A stretch of 64,000 bases of DNA, taken from positions 186,001 to 250,000 of the forward strand of contig NZ_JARHUI010000002.1 of NCBI RefSeq assembly GCF_029222925.1, given 5' to 3'. Below are positions 39,060-47,824 of this stretch, piece by piece. A model generated the notes under the pieces. That model searched no databases and was not told where the DNA came from. It saw only the letters and a program-made list of their open reading frames with translations. Each line of letters begins with the position of its first letter. Within the stretch, counting starts at the first letter, position 1. This stretch comes from Algoriphagus sp. CAU 1675 (GTDB lineage: Bacteria; Bacteroidota; Bacteroidia; Cytophagales; Cyclobacteriaceae). The translations under genes and the position numbers were made by a program.

Positions 39060-41009
39060 ATGAAAAAGACTATAAGTATCAACATCAGTGGGATTCTTTT
39101 CCACATAGAAGAGGACGGGTATGATACCTTGAGAAAATACCTAGATGCTATCAACAGGCACTTTTCTTCTTACAAAGACAATCAGGAAATCATTTCTGAT
39201 ATCGAAAACCGTATTGCCGAGATCTTCCTCAGCAACTTAAAAAACAACAAGCAGGTCATCACCGCGGAAAACGTGGATAAACTCATTGAGAAAATGGGGA
39301 CCATTGCTGATTTTGTGTCCATAGAGGAAAATCAAAATGAAGAAGAGGATGAAAGCCAAGCCACCCAAGAGGATTTCTATAAGTATGTGACTCCTCCGAA
39401 CATGGAAAAGAAGGGCTACAAAAAGCTGGTTCGACTTGAAAACAAAAAAATCCTGGGAGGGGTCTGCGCCGGCTTAGCCCACTACTTTGCCATCGACCCG
39501 CTCTGGACCAGGTTGATTGCCATTCTACTCTTATTTAGCGGCAATCTAAACTTCAATCTGAGGTTCTTGGACATTCTCCCTTTTGACAACTTCAGATTTT
39601 CACTGGGCTTTGGCTTCTTTGCCATTGTAGCCTATATCGTGCTTTGGATCATCCTGCCTGTCTCCTATGAGGTAGAGGAAGACAAAAACATCAAGAAACT
39701 TTATAGAAATCCGGATGACAAAACCCTGGGAGGTGTAGCCAGTGGTCTGGCTGCATACTTTGGAGTAGAGGTAATTTGGACACGTTTGGCCTTTGTTGTT
39801 TTGACATTGGCTGGTGGATCTGGACTCTTGATCTATCTGATCCTTTGGATCATCACTCCGGTGGCTACTTCCATCACGGAAAGAATCCGAATGAAAGGAG
39901 GGGAAATCACCCTGGACAATATCGATTCTACCCTCAAGGAAAACCTCAACCCCAATCCGGTAAAGCCTGAGTCCAGAACTCGGCAGATTTTGATGACCCC
40001 TTTCAGGATTCTTGGACAGATAATCGAAGCTATAGGAAGTGCCTTAGGCCCACTTGGTAAATTTCTCCTAGCAGTGATTCGTGTCGTATTCGGTTTATTT
40101 ATTTTCTTCTTAGGACTGGCCTTGACCATTGCTCCTTTGATGGCGATGACCATATATTTGGGAATTTTCACCTTTGAGGATTACAGAATCCTGATGGATA
40201 ATTTCCCTATCGAACTCTTCTCCGATTTGGTCCCAATTTGGCTGGTGATCGCATCCTCCTTCCTGATGATCATTCCAGGAATCATCATCATCCTATTGGG
40301 ATTAAGTGTACTGGCTATGAAAAACCTAATTGGCGGACGGTTTGGATTGGTGGCTTTGGGACTTTGGCTCCTTTGCTTGGGCATTTCAGCTTTCCAGATT
40401 CCTAAAATTGTGGCTCAGTTTAAGGAAGAAAACTGGCATAAAACCGAAAAAAACATTCCTGTCAGTGAAGGTGTGATGATCCTGAGACTCAACCCAATTG
40501 GAGAGGAAGCCTCGTTCAACCATGTCAATCTGAAACTGGAAGGAAGTGCTGATTCCATGGTGGTATTGAACGAAGAGTTTTTCTCCAGAGGAAAAACCAA
40601 GGCAGAAGCTATGAGTAACGCTCAGGGATTCAAATACAACCTGGAAGTGGCTGACTCAGTCCTGACTTTCGATGAAGGATTTGATATCAGTTCCATCGCC
40701 GCATTTAGAGCTCAAAGGCTGAATCTGATCCTAAAGATTCCTTATGAAAAACCTTTCATCATCGAGCGTTCCCTTCTGGAAATTCTTCGAAATACCATTA
40801 ACCGAAACGGATATCGTTCTAGGGATGTATCCCAAAACACGGTTTGGACATTTAATGAAGCTGGTTTGGTTTGCCTGACCTGTGATAAGGATGACTCTGA
40901 GGATTTCGGTGAAAGCAGCAAAGAAGCTGAGGTACAGACCATTCCAAAAGAAACCTTGGATAGTCTCACCAAGGCAAAGTTTTCTGACTCATACTTTTTA
41001 AAAGACTGA
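39060..41009 (+). CDS. Membrane protein with two PspC domains
   Basis: The 649-residue protein has a soluble N-terminal region (about 1-110; SINISGILFHIEEDGYDTL). Two PspC domains follow, each starting with a basic stretch and LGGVCAGLAHYFAIDP or LGGVASGLAAYFGVEV plus two membrane helices. Three or more further helices lie around residues 320-450, then a C-terminal soluble domain with strands. PspC is the envelope-stress sensing partner of the phage-shock response. No pspA or pspF is nearby; the PadR protein upstream replaces that control. A strong terminator follows the stop. Confidence 0.88.
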   Translation: MKKTISINISGILFHIEEDGYDTLRKYLDAINRHFSSYKDNQEIISDIENRIAEIFLSNLKNNKQVITAENVDKLIEKMGTIADFVSIEENQNEEEDESQATQEDFYKYVTPPNMEKKGYKKLVRLENKKILGGVCAGLAHYFAIDPLWTRLIAILLLFSGNLNFNLRFLDILPFDNFRFSLGFGFFAIVAYIVLWIILPVSYEVEEDKNIKKLYRNPDDKTLGGVASGLAAYFGVEVIWTRLAFVVLTLAGGSGLLIYLILWIITPVATSITERIRMKGGEITLDNIDSTLKENLNPNPVKPESRTRQILMTPFRILGQIIEAIGSALGPLGKFLLAVIRVVFGLFIFFLGLALTIAPLMAMTIYLGIFTFEDYRILMDNFPIELFSDLVPIWLVIASSFLMIIPGIIIILLGLSVLAMKNLIGGRFGLVALGLWLLCLGISAFQIPKIVAQFKEENWHKTEKNIPVSEGVMILRLNPIGEEASFNHVNLKLEGSADSMVVLNEEFFSRGKTKAEAMSNAQGFKYNLEVADSVLTFDEGFDISSIAAFRAQRLNLILKIPYEKPFIIERSLLEILRNTINRNGYRSRDVSQNTVWTFNEAGLVCLTCDKDDSEDFGESSKEAEVQTIPKETLDSLTKAKFSDSYFLKD

Positions 41010-41014
41010 GACCG

Positions 41015-41043
41015 GAGGCACCCAAAAGGTGCCTCTTTTTTTG
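41015..41043 (+). terminator. Intrinsic terminator of the PspC gene
   Basis: GAGGCACC and GGTGCCTC form the stem, with a CAAAA loop and a run of T directly behind, starting six bases after the stop. Confidence 0.93.
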
Positions 41044-41071
41044 TATCTTCTCCCCATTAGTTAATACAATT

Positions 41072-42472
41072 ATGGATATTTCAGTAAAGTTTTTAGGAGG
41101 CGCCGGTTCCGTTACCGGCTCGAAGTATTTAATAGACACCGGAGATTTTGAATTTTTGGTAGACTGTGGCTTATTCCAGGGAAGGAGAGAGTTGAGGGAA
41201 CGCAATTGGGATAAATTCCCCATGCCCTTGGAAGAAATGGAAGCCATTATCATCACCCATGCGCATCTGGATCATGTCGGCTATCTCCCAAGAATTGTAA
41301 AGCAGGGATTCAGAGGCCCCATCTACTGCACGGAGGCGACAGCAGAATTGACCAAAATCCTATTATTGGATTCCGGTAAACTTCAGGAAGAAGAAGCAGA
41401 GTATGCACGTAAAAAAGGATATTCCCGACACGACGATCCTCAGCCTTTGTACACAGTAGAAGATGCCGAAGCCGTATTTCCTCTTTTGGTTCCCCAACCA
41501 TTTGAGGAGCCATTTCAAATACACCCTAATATCACAGTGACCTATTACCATGCCGGTCACATCCTCGGAGCAGCCATCACCAAGGTGCTGATCAAAGGAG
41601 ACCAACAGGAGAAAAGACTGGTATTCTCCGGGGATTTAGGAAGATATCATGATCCCATTTTGTTCCCCCCTACTCTTATCCCCAATGCAGATATCCTATG
41701 GATAGAATCCACCTACGGAAACCGTGTCCCTATTAATATAAAACCTGAGGAAGAACTTGGAAGAGCCATCCGGGAAACTTTTCATCGGGGTGGCTTAGTC
41801 ATCATTCCATCCTTTGCTGTAGGACGGACACAACTCGTCATGTATTACATCTATCAACTGATGAAAAAAGGGAAAATCCCCTCAGTTCCTGTGTTTTTGG
41901 ATTCTCCCATGGCCATAGATGCCACCAAATTATATCTGGATTTCAGTACTGACCATCAACTAACGGCCAGTCTACAAGAAGACAGTTCCCATTTGTTCAA
42001 TTTCCCACAACTTCATTATTACCAAAAACAGGAAGAGTCCAAATCTTTAAATGAGTTTAGGGGAAATGCCATCATCATTTCTGCAAGTGGTATGGCAACA
42101 GGGGGACGTGTCCTGCACCACCTTCACCATCATTTACCCAAGGAGCAAAACGGTGTGATTTTCGTAGGTTTCCAGGCCGAGGGGACCCGGGGCAGGCGCC
42201 TTGTGGAAGGGGAAAAATTTGTCACGATCTATGGAAATCAAGTAGAGGTCAAAGCAAAAATTTACCAAATTGAAGGCCTGTCCGCGCACGCTGACCAGGA
42301 AGAGTTGATGGAATGGGCGGAAGGCTTCTGCAAAAAGCCAAAGCTTACTTTTGTAATCCATGGCGAACCAGAAAGTGCAGAAGCCTTGGCAAATAAGCTA
42401 AAAGAAGAACTGGAATGGCATACCGTCATTCCAAATTACCTGGAATCCGTCATGTTGTTTGAAGGGATCTAA
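41072..42472 (+). CDS. Beta-CASP metallo-hydrolase (RNA-processing exonuclease family)
   Basis: The 466-residue protein has the metallo-beta-lactamase motifs THAHLDHVGYLP, YHAGHILGA and SGDLGRYHDP. The beta-CASP insert motifs are IESTYGNR, VIPSFAVGRTQ, SASGMATGGRVLHHL, LSAHADQEEL and the terminal VIHGEP. Members act as RNA endo- or exonucleases similar to CPSF73. There is no KH domain. The gene follows a terminator and precedes a lipoprotein gene by 12 bases. Confidence 0.92.
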   Translation: MDISVKFLGGAGSVTGSKYLIDTGDFEFLVDCGLFQGRRELRERNWDKFPMPLEEMEAIIITHAHLDHVGYLPRIVKQGFRGPIYCTEATAELTKILLLDSGKLQEEEAEYARKKGYSRHDDPQPLYTVEDAEAVFPLLVPQPFEEPFQIHPNITVTYYHAGHILGAAITKVLIKGDQQEKRLVFSGDLGRYHDPILFPPTLIPNADILWIESTYGNRVPINIKPEEELGRAIRETFHRGGLVIIPSFAVGRTQLVMYYIYQLMKKGKIPSVPVFLDSPMAIDATKLYLDFSTDHQLTASLQEDSSHLFNFPQLHYYQKQEESKSLNEFRGNAIIISASGMATGGRVLHHLHHHLPKEQNGVIFVGFQAEGTRGRRLVEGEKFVTIYGNQVEVKAKIYQIEGLSAHADQEELMEWAEGFCKKPKLTFVIHGEPESAEALANKLKEELEWHTVIPNYLESVMLFEGI

Positions 42473-42484
42473 AAGCAGACCACT

Positions 42485-42952
42485 ATGAAACAATTCCTGT
42501 TTTTACTGCCTATTATGGGAGCGCTGCTTACATTTACCCAATGCAAGCCCTCCCAACAAAAGGGAGAGGGTATATCCGGGCAAGTCACTTGGCTGGAAGG
42601 TAATCAAATGCCCAGAATTTCCGAAGAAGGAAGAGAAACAGAGGTTAACCCAAAAGGTATCCCAATCCAGCGTTTGGTGCGGGTTTATCCTCTTACCAAC
42701 TTCAAAGATGCCAAATTGGAAAACGGGCTTTTTCAATCTATCGCCTCAGAACCTATCCAAGAAGTGGAAACTGACCAAGAAGGCAGATTTAAAATTTCTT
42801 TGGCACCCGGTACCTATTCCTTATTTACAGTTGAAGAAGAAGGGCTATTCGCAAACATGTTTGATGCCCAGGGGAATATCCAGCCCATAATAGTAAAAAA
42901 AGGGGAATGGACTTTGTTGGACATTGTGATCAACTACAAAGCTTACTATTGA
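42485..42952 (+). CDS. Lipoprotein with a carboxypeptidase-regulatory-like fold
   Basis: The 155-residue protein has a lipoprotein signal (LLPIMGALLTFTQC, Cys as the first mature residue). The mature part reads GISGQVTWLEGNQMP, then PIQEVETDQEGRFKISLAPGTYSLFTVEEEG, which is the Ig-like pattern of carboxypeptidase regulatory domains. It probably sits in the outer membrane facing the periplasm. The stop codon is part of a 15-bp terminator stem. Function is unknown. Confidence 0.8.
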   Translation: MKQFLFLLPIMGALLTFTQCKPSQQKGEGISGQVTWLEGNQMPRISEEGRETEVNPKGIPIQRLVRVYPLTNFKDAKLENGLFQSIASEPIQEVETDQEGRFKISLAPGTYSLFTVEEEGLFANMFDAQGNIQPIIVKKGEWTLLDIVINYKAYY

Positions 42953-42985
42953 CGATCAGTCAATAGTAAGCTTGAAGATTTTTTT
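42939..42985 (+). terminator. Strong terminator overlapping the lipoprotein stop codon
   Basis: This is a perfect 15-bp inverted repeat (AAGCTTACTATTGAC and its complement) with a GATCA loop, then GAAGA and seven T. It isolates the following sigma-factor unit from the upstream genes. Confidence 0.9.
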
Positions 42986-43044
42986 GAACAGCAGTGCAAC
43001 TTTTTTAAAAGGTCCTGCATCTACCTAAATGAAAGCAAATCGGA

Positions 43045-43614
43045 ATGTTCAGCAGAACCAACTTTTCTACCGAAACAGGATTAATCAAAGCATGCCTCAA
43101 GGGTGATCGGTCAGCCCAGAGACATTTATATGATTGCTATTCGGGGAAATTTTTGGCCATCTGCATCCGCTACCTGAAGGACCGGGAACATGCCGAGGAT
43201 GTGATGATTGAGGGCTTTATGAAAATCTTCGAAAAACTCCCACAATTTCAGGCAAAGGGGAGTTTTGAAGGCTGGATGAAGCGAATCATCGTCACTCAGG
43301 CCCTGATGACTTTAAGAAGTCACCGGCACTTAATGATGGAAGTCAATACGGAGGATGAAGCCATGTATGCAGACCAGCACTATGAACTCTCCCATTTGGA
43401 AACTGCTGACCTGATGGACATGGTGGAAAGTCTCCCCGTAGGATACCGGACGGTATTCAACCTGTATGCAATCGAAGGTTACTCCCATCAGGAAATCGCC
43501 GAACTTCTGGGAATCACAGAAAGTACTTCCAAATCCCAGCTTAACCGGGCTAGGAACTCATTAAAAGATAAAATTGCCACACAGCAACTCAAGGAAAGGA
43601 GAATCAATGGCTAA
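43045..43614 (+). CDS. ECF-type RNA polymerase sigma factor
   Basis: The 189-residue protein has sigma region 2 (RYLKDREHAEDVMIEGFMKIF, followed by FEGWMKRIIVTQAL) and region 4 (SLPVGYRTVFNLYAIEGYSHQEIAELLGITESTSKSQ in two parts), as in ECF sigma factors of Bacteroidota. It leads a five-gene unit with a single-span membrane protein and three exported proteins, framed by terminators. The following gene overlaps its 3' end by eight bases, as anti-sigma genes often do. It most likely controls an envelope response including this unit (inference). Confidence 0.93.
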   Translation: MFSRTNFSTETGLIKACLKGDRSAQRHLYDCYSGKFLAICIRYLKDREHAEDVMIEGFMKIFEKLPQFQAKGSFEGWMKRIIVTQALMTLRSHRHLMMEVNTEDEAMYADQHYELSHLETADLMDMVESLPVGYRTVFNLYAIEGYSHQEIAELLGITESTSKSQLNRARNSLKDKIATQQLKERRING

Positions 43615-44392
43615 ACAATCCAAAAATATGGATCAGGTTTTTAGGGAAAGACTCGAAAACCACCAAGTCAAGCCCAGTGCATTAGCCTGGGAACAATTGG
43701 AAAACCAACTTCCCGTAACCCAAAAATCTTACAAAGGATATTGGTGGGCAGCAGCGGCAGGTATTCTGGTTTTGCTGGCTGCGGGGATTTTATTCAAACC
43801 TGGTCAGGATCAAATATCTGAGGAAAGACTTTTGGCGGAGGAAAATCCAAGCTTGGAAATCCCAGTTCAGGAGAAACAAGGCTTTGAGACTGAAATCGAA
43901 GAAAATTCCCCAGTCAGCAATCCAGTTGAGGAATCGGAGACAATAAAAGTGGAAAACACTGCCAAGACTGAAACAAAACAGAAAAAGCAAGTACAACCTG
44001 CTATTCAGGAGCCGTCTAAAGAAAGTCCCAAAAACCTGGTTGCTCTGGCCGAAACTCAGGAGGAACCTAAAGCAACTGAAATCATGGAAAAAATCAGCAT
44101 TGAGCCTATTATTCTGGAAACAGAGATTCCTGATTTACCTCAATTGCAATTGCAAACCACTATAGCGGAAGCCAGTCCTCAAGTGGAAGAAGAGCCTTCC
44201 TATAAAATCACCATCTTTTCCGACGGAATCAAAGAAGACAAAACCATCATTGACGGAATCGAAAAGCGAGTGGATCAGGTTGAGGGACTTTTAGGCAAAG
44301 TAGATAGTGGATTTGCAGGACTTCAGGATGCCAAAAACAACCTTTTTGCTACCCTGACTACCAAAAAAGACCGATTGACCGAAAAACCTTAA
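43607..44392 (+). CDS. Single-span membrane protein, candidate anti-sigma factor
   Basis: This 261-residue protein starts MAKQSKNMDQVF. A short cytoplasmic part (about 36 residues, with KPSALAWEQLENQL) leads to one membrane helix (WWAAAAGILVLLAAGILF). A long acidic, Glu/Pro-rich periplasmic stretch and a C-terminal helical segment follow. No zinc anti-sigma motif is visible. Position directly behind and overlapping the sigma gene, topology and the N-terminal motif seen in other Bacteroidota anti-sigma-like proteins support the role. The ATG at 43607 has a good purine-rich site ahead (GGAAAGGAG). Confidence 0.7.
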   Translation: MAKQSKNMDQVFRERLENHQVKPSALAWEQLENQLPVTQKSYKGYWWAAAAGILVLLAAGILFKPGQDQISEERLLAEENPSLEIPVQEKQGFETEIEENSPVSNPVEESETIKVENTAKTETKQKKQVQPAIQEPSKESPKNLVALAETQEEPKATEIMEKISIEPIILETEIPDLPQLQLQTTIAEASPQVEEEPSYKITIFSDGIKEDKTIIDGIEKRVDQVEGLLGKVDSGFAGLQDAKNNLFATLTTKKDRLTEKP

Positions 44393-44425
44393 AAAGAAAC
44401 ACCAACTGTTTAATTGGATAAAGAC

Positions 44426-45463
44426 ATGAAAAAGTACCTATTATTTATTTGCTTGATGGCACTGGTTCAAATTGGATTTGCTAGTACTCAATCCCTTAAG
44501 ATAGACCATCAAATCAATAAAGACTCCGTAGTGGTGGAGTTCGGACAATCCGGAAAAGTAATCATCATCGTGGACAGCAAAGAAGATTTTGAAAAGCTGA
44601 AAATGATGAACATCAACGAAATCATCCAGTCACTGGATTTGGAAGAAAACCAGGAGACCGGTGAATTGACCATCGTGGAAATCCGCAAAAAAGACGGAAG
44701 TACCAAAGAACTCGTAAAAGTGCGTGAAGACGGAATGGAAACAGAGGTCCAAATTGGCCGAATGAGGGTCTATGTGGACGAAAAAGGAGAAAACACCAAA
44801 GTCAAGATTGAATCCGGAAAAGAAAAAGAACCCAATCCTTCCTTCCGAACCCTCTTCAATATCGATTTGGGAATCAACAGCTACCTCAATCCAAGCGGCG
44901 AATTTCCGGGTTCGGACAAACCCTACGCGGCAAAAGGCTGGGGAAGCTGGAATCTAGGATTGAACTGGATGGCAAAACAACGTCTTTCAAAAGGATTTTA
45001 CTGGGACTTCGGCTTAGGACTACAGTTCTACAACTTCAAATTTGAAAACCGGGATTATCAAGCCACAAGGGGAGACAACAGCATTGAGTTCGTCCAAAGA
45101 AATGATGTGGATGGATTCAAAAGCAAACTCTCCGCTTCCTACCTGACTGCTATGACTCTCCTGGAACTTGATTTTGGAAAAATGAAGGACAAAGGCCGAC
45201 ACGGATTCAGAATAGCAGCTGGTCCCTATGCAGGCTACAGACTCGGGGGAAGATCTAAGTTTGTTTATCGTGAATTGGATGGATCCGGAAGGAAGAAAGA
45301 CAAAGAGACCACAGGGTTATATCTAAATAATTTCCGCTATGGAATAAGAGGTGAAATCGGAGTAGGAAGAGTGACCTTTTTCTCAACCTATGACCTAAAT
45401 CCCCTCTTTCAGGATCTCAAAGGCCCTGAGCTTAACCCTATCACTTTCGGAATAGTATTTTAA
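44426..45463 (+). CDS. Exported outer-membrane barrel protein with an N-terminal extra domain
   Basis: The 345-residue protein has a signal peptide (YLLFICLMALVQIGFAS). About 110 residues of charged periplasmic region follow (KVIIIVDSKEDFEKLK, GELTIVEIRKKDGSTKELV). A C-terminal barrel-like domain (GWGSWNLGLNW, FYNFKFENRDY, GPYAGYRLGGRSKFVYRE, NPITFGIVF) ends the protein. The barrel is clearly paralogous to the next gene product. An upstream in-frame TTG was passed over for the ATG at 44426. Function is unknown; control by the sigma factor is inferred. Confidence 0.8.
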   Translation: MKKYLLFICLMALVQIGFASTQSLKIDHQINKDSVVVEFGQSGKVIIIVDSKEDFEKLKMMNINEIIQSLDLEENQETGELTIVEIRKKDGSTKELVKVREDGMETEVQIGRMRVYVDEKGENTKVKIESGKEKEPNPSFRTLFNIDLGINSYLNPSGEFPGSDKPYAAKGWGSWNLGLNWMAKQRLSKGFYWDFGLGLQFYNFKFENRDYQATRGDNSIEFVQRNDVDGFKSKLSASYLTAMTLLELDFGKMKDKGRHGFRIAAGPYAGYRLGGRSKFVYRELDGSGRKKDKETTGLYLNNFRYGIRGEIGVGRVTFFSTYDLNPLFQDLKGPELNPITFGIVF

Positions 45464-45467
45464 TCTA

Positions 45468-45497
45468 AGGGGAGCTCAATACTCCCCTGCCCTTTTT
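45468..45497 (+). terminator. Weak terminator or attenuator between the two barrel genes
   Basis: AGGGGAG and CTCCCCT pair across a 7-base loop and are followed by GCCCTTTTT. It could lower expression of the last two genes of the unit. Confidence 0.55.
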
Positions 45498-45515
45498 GAA
45501 AACAAACCACTACAA

Positions 45516-46319
45516 ATGAAAACGCTCTATTTATTATTGGCGGGAATCTTCTTAGCAGCCAGTCCGACTATGGCACAAGACAGTCCCGAAAACCAACCGA
45601 AAAGCAAGACCTATAAATTTCTGGGCTCTTCCTACAAGTATCAAAATGAAGATGGAAAATGGAGTCTAGAATGGAAAGAAGATTCCAAATTCAAGACTGA
45701 GACCATCCATAAAAAAAGAAAGTTTGAAACAGAGGTGGTTCCAGAAGTTGGAATCAACATTTGGGTGCCTTCCAAAAACGCCCCTGAAATCAAGCCTTGG
45801 GGATCCTGGAATGTAGGGATCAATTGGCAAGGCATCCTCAAACCCAGTAAAAACTTTCACCTGAAAACCGCTTTGGGAGTAAGTTGGTACAATTTCAAAT
45901 TTGAAGACCCAAACATCCAGGCTGTGAAAACACCGGATGGTCTGGAATTTATAGACTACAATTTGATAGACCAGGAAGGATTTGATCCGATCAAATCCAA
46001 AATATCCTCCTCTTTCGCCAATTTGAGTATCGTACCTACCCTACTGACCAATGACGGAAATTTCAGACTTGGAATCGGTGCCTATGCAGGCCTTCGACTC
46101 GGAGGTAGAGGAAAATTTGTCTACGAAGATGCGGAAGGTGACAAACAGCGTATTTTCGAAAAATCAAACATGTATTTCAACAATTACCGATATGGAACCC
46201 GCCTGGAAATCGGAATTGGAGATGCCAACCTCTTTTTCAACTACGACCTCAATGAACTTTTCCATTCCGGAAAAGGTCCTGAAGTCAATGCCATCAGTTT
46301 CGGACTCATCATCATTTAA
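45516..46319 (+). CDS. Exported outer-membrane barrel protein, paralog of the preceding gene
   Basis: The 267-residue protein has a signal peptide (YLLLAGIFLAASPTMAQ). A short charged linker precedes the barrel domain, which shares PWGSWNVGINW, WYNFKFED, GAYAGLRLGGRGKFVYED, NNYRYGTRLEIGIG and a terminal AISFGLIII with its neighbour. The extra N-terminal domain of the neighbour is mostly missing. A tandem duplication followed by loss or gain of the N-terminal domain is likely. Confidence 0.8.
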   Translation: MKTLYLLLAGIFLAASPTMAQDSPENQPKSKTYKFLGSSYKYQNEDGKWSLEWKEDSKFKTETIHKKRKFETEVVPEVGINIWVPSKNAPEIKPWGSWNVGINWQGILKPSKNFHLKTALGVSWYNFKFEDPNIQAVKTPDGLEFIDYNLIDQEGFDPIKSKISSSFANLSIVPTLLTNDGNFRLGIGAYAGLRLGGRGKFVYEDAEGDKQRIFEKSNMYFNNYRYGTRLEIGIGDANLFFNYDLNELFHSGKGPEVNAISFGLIII

Positions 46320-46331
46320 ACAAATATCAGT

Positions 46332-47258
46332 ATGAAATCTAATTTTAAATTTATCCCGGCCCTACTGGTTCTTTTTGCTTTCAGTACGCTGAGTTTTGGG
46401 CAAAAAGTCCTAGTGGACGCCAACAAAACTTACAGTGGAATCTCTTCCATTGAGGTGGAAGGAGGTTGGCTGGATGTTACTTATACTGGGGGTAGTGGCT
46501 CCGAAGTCAATGTGGAGGCTTATTTAGCATCCAATAATGAAAAACAAGACATCGTGTTTGTAACTCTGGGCGATGTACTCAAAATCTCCTATGAAAGAAA
46601 CTCCAGCATTAATACCTGGAACGACAGAAGCGAAGGTTTCATCAAAATCACGGGTCCAATAGAGATGGAACTGGAAGTAAAAAACAGCTCAGGAAGTATT
46701 TATGCAAATAATGTGGCAGCTGAAGAAACCAACCTAAAGGTCAGTTCGGGAAGAATCACTGCCAACAGAATTTCTGGAAATCTGAATATCCATGCAACCT
46801 CCGGTTCCTTAATGGTAGATGGGGTAGACGGAAACGTGGAAGCTGGAGTTACTTCCGGCAAAACCGACATCAATGATGTCAACGGGAACCTAAATTATGA
46901 ATCAACAAGTGGATCTTTGGAAGCAAACAAGGTTTTTGGAGAAGTCAATGTGAGCCTAACCTCAGGAAATGCCAAGCTCTATAACATTGGTTCTTTGGGC
47001 AATCTGAAATTTACTTCTGGAAATATCCGGGCTGAAAATGCAGGACTAGGTCCAAACACAAGATTTAACGGAACTTCCGGGAATTTCAGAATTCAAACTA
47101 ACTCCAACCTAAGCTCTTTCAATTTTGAGCTCAAGGCTTCCTCGGGGAATCTCAAAGTCGGAAATGACAGCGGAAACAAAAGTCTTATTATAGATCAGGG
47201 TGGCTCCAGTTGGGTCAAAGGCTCCATCTCATCCGGGAACATTACCATAGAAAATTAA
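46332..47258 (+). CDS. DUF4097-type surface/adhesin-head repeat protein
   Basis: The 308-residue protein has a signal peptide (PALLVLFAFSTLSFGQ) and then a beta-helix-like body with about ten repeats of the motif T/S-S-G every 16-25 residues (NSSGSIY, SSGRIT, TSGSLM, TSGKTD, TSGSLE, TSGNAK, TSGNIR, TSGNFR, SSGNLK, SSGNIT). This is the DUF4097 or putative adhesin-head pattern. Such proteins often accompany anti-sigma or PspC-like envelope sensors. It is the last gene of the sigma unit, followed by a strong terminator. Confidence 0.85.
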   Translation: MKSNFKFIPALLVLFAFSTLSFGQKVLVDANKTYSGISSIEVEGGWLDVTYTGGSGSEVNVEAYLASNNEKQDIVFVTLGDVLKISYERNSSINTWNDRSEGFIKITGPIEMELEVKNSSGSIYANNVAAEETNLKVSSGRITANRISGNLNIHATSGSLMVDGVDGNVEAGVTSGKTDINDVNGNLNYESTSGSLEANKVFGEVNVSLTSGNAKLYNIGSLGNLKFTSGNIRAENAGLGPNTRFNGTSGNFRIQTNSNLSSFNFELKASSGNLKVGNDSGNKSLIIDQGGSSWVKGSISSGNITIEN

Positions 47259-47274
47259 AACCCAGATATATTCA

Positions 47275-47310
47275 AAAAAGAGGACCGGAATTGATTCCGG
47301 TCCTCTTTTT
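47275..47310. terminator. Bidirectional terminator between convergent genes
   Basis: A 16-bp stem (AAAAAGAGGACCGGAA and its complement) with a TTGA loop has A-runs on one side and T-runs on the other, so it works in both directions. The stop codon of the leftward gene touches its edge. Confidence 0.93.
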
Positions 47311-47813
47311 TATTCTGGTCGGGATGCTGCTCTTACCAAATCCCCTTGCTCCTTACTCAGTTTCATCAGCCTTTTCATTCGATCGGGTGTGGGTTTTCCC
47401 AAAGAGAAAAAAACCAGGGTGACCGCAAACAACACCACATGAACAGGGTTTTGAAAAAACAGCAAGCCTAAAGTGGTAATAATGGAGCTTCCAAAAAGCA
47501 TCCAAAACCTGCTTTTTGTGGCTTTCACGTAGATTCTAAATTTTCGGGATAATTCCTCCTCCTGAAAAGTTTTCTTCAAATCCCTGTGAAATCCCAGATA
47601 CTGCGCGATCAGCAGTCCCATACTGGCACCTGCCAACAATCCATTGAACATTTCAGGAAGGGCAGGAAGATCCCAATTCAGATTTCCGGAATTATAGTAC
47701 AAGTATACCCCTCCAAAAAGCGGTAAGGCAACAATCATGAGAATCAAAACCAGAAGTTCCATACCTCTGTAGAGTTTGCGAAGTTCTTCGAGTTCCAAAG
47801 CAATAAGGTTCAA
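47310..47813 (-). CDS. Four-helix membrane protein of unknown function
   Basis: The 167-residue protein has about four membrane helices in two pairs (MELLVLILMIVALPLFGGVYLYY; MFNGLLAGASMGLLIAQYLG; MLFGSSIITTLGLLFF; VHVVLFAVTLVFFSLG), written here in parts, and a basic linker. No family recognised. The start is uncertain: TTG at 47813 gives an amphipathic N-terminal helix, while the first ATG (47762) starts directly with the first membrane helix. It follows the PaaE-like reductase by 11 bases and may be co-transcribed. Confidence 0.65.
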   Translation of the reverse strand: MNLIALELEELRKLYRGMELLVLILMIVALPLFGGVYLYYNSGNLNWDLPALPEMFNGLLAGASMGLLIAQYLGFHRDLKKTFQEEELSRKFRIYVKATKSRFWMLFGSSIITTLGLLFFQNPVHVVLFAVTLVFFSLGKPTPDRMKRLMKLSKEQGDLVRAASRPE

Positions 47814-47824
47814 AGGTTCAGGTA

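Noticed and set aside
46700-47240. Repetitive DNA in the DUF4097 gene as a nucleotide repeat array
   Set aside because: The repetition is at protein level (T/S-S-G motif); the nucleotide units differ too much to be a tandem repeat or CRISPR.
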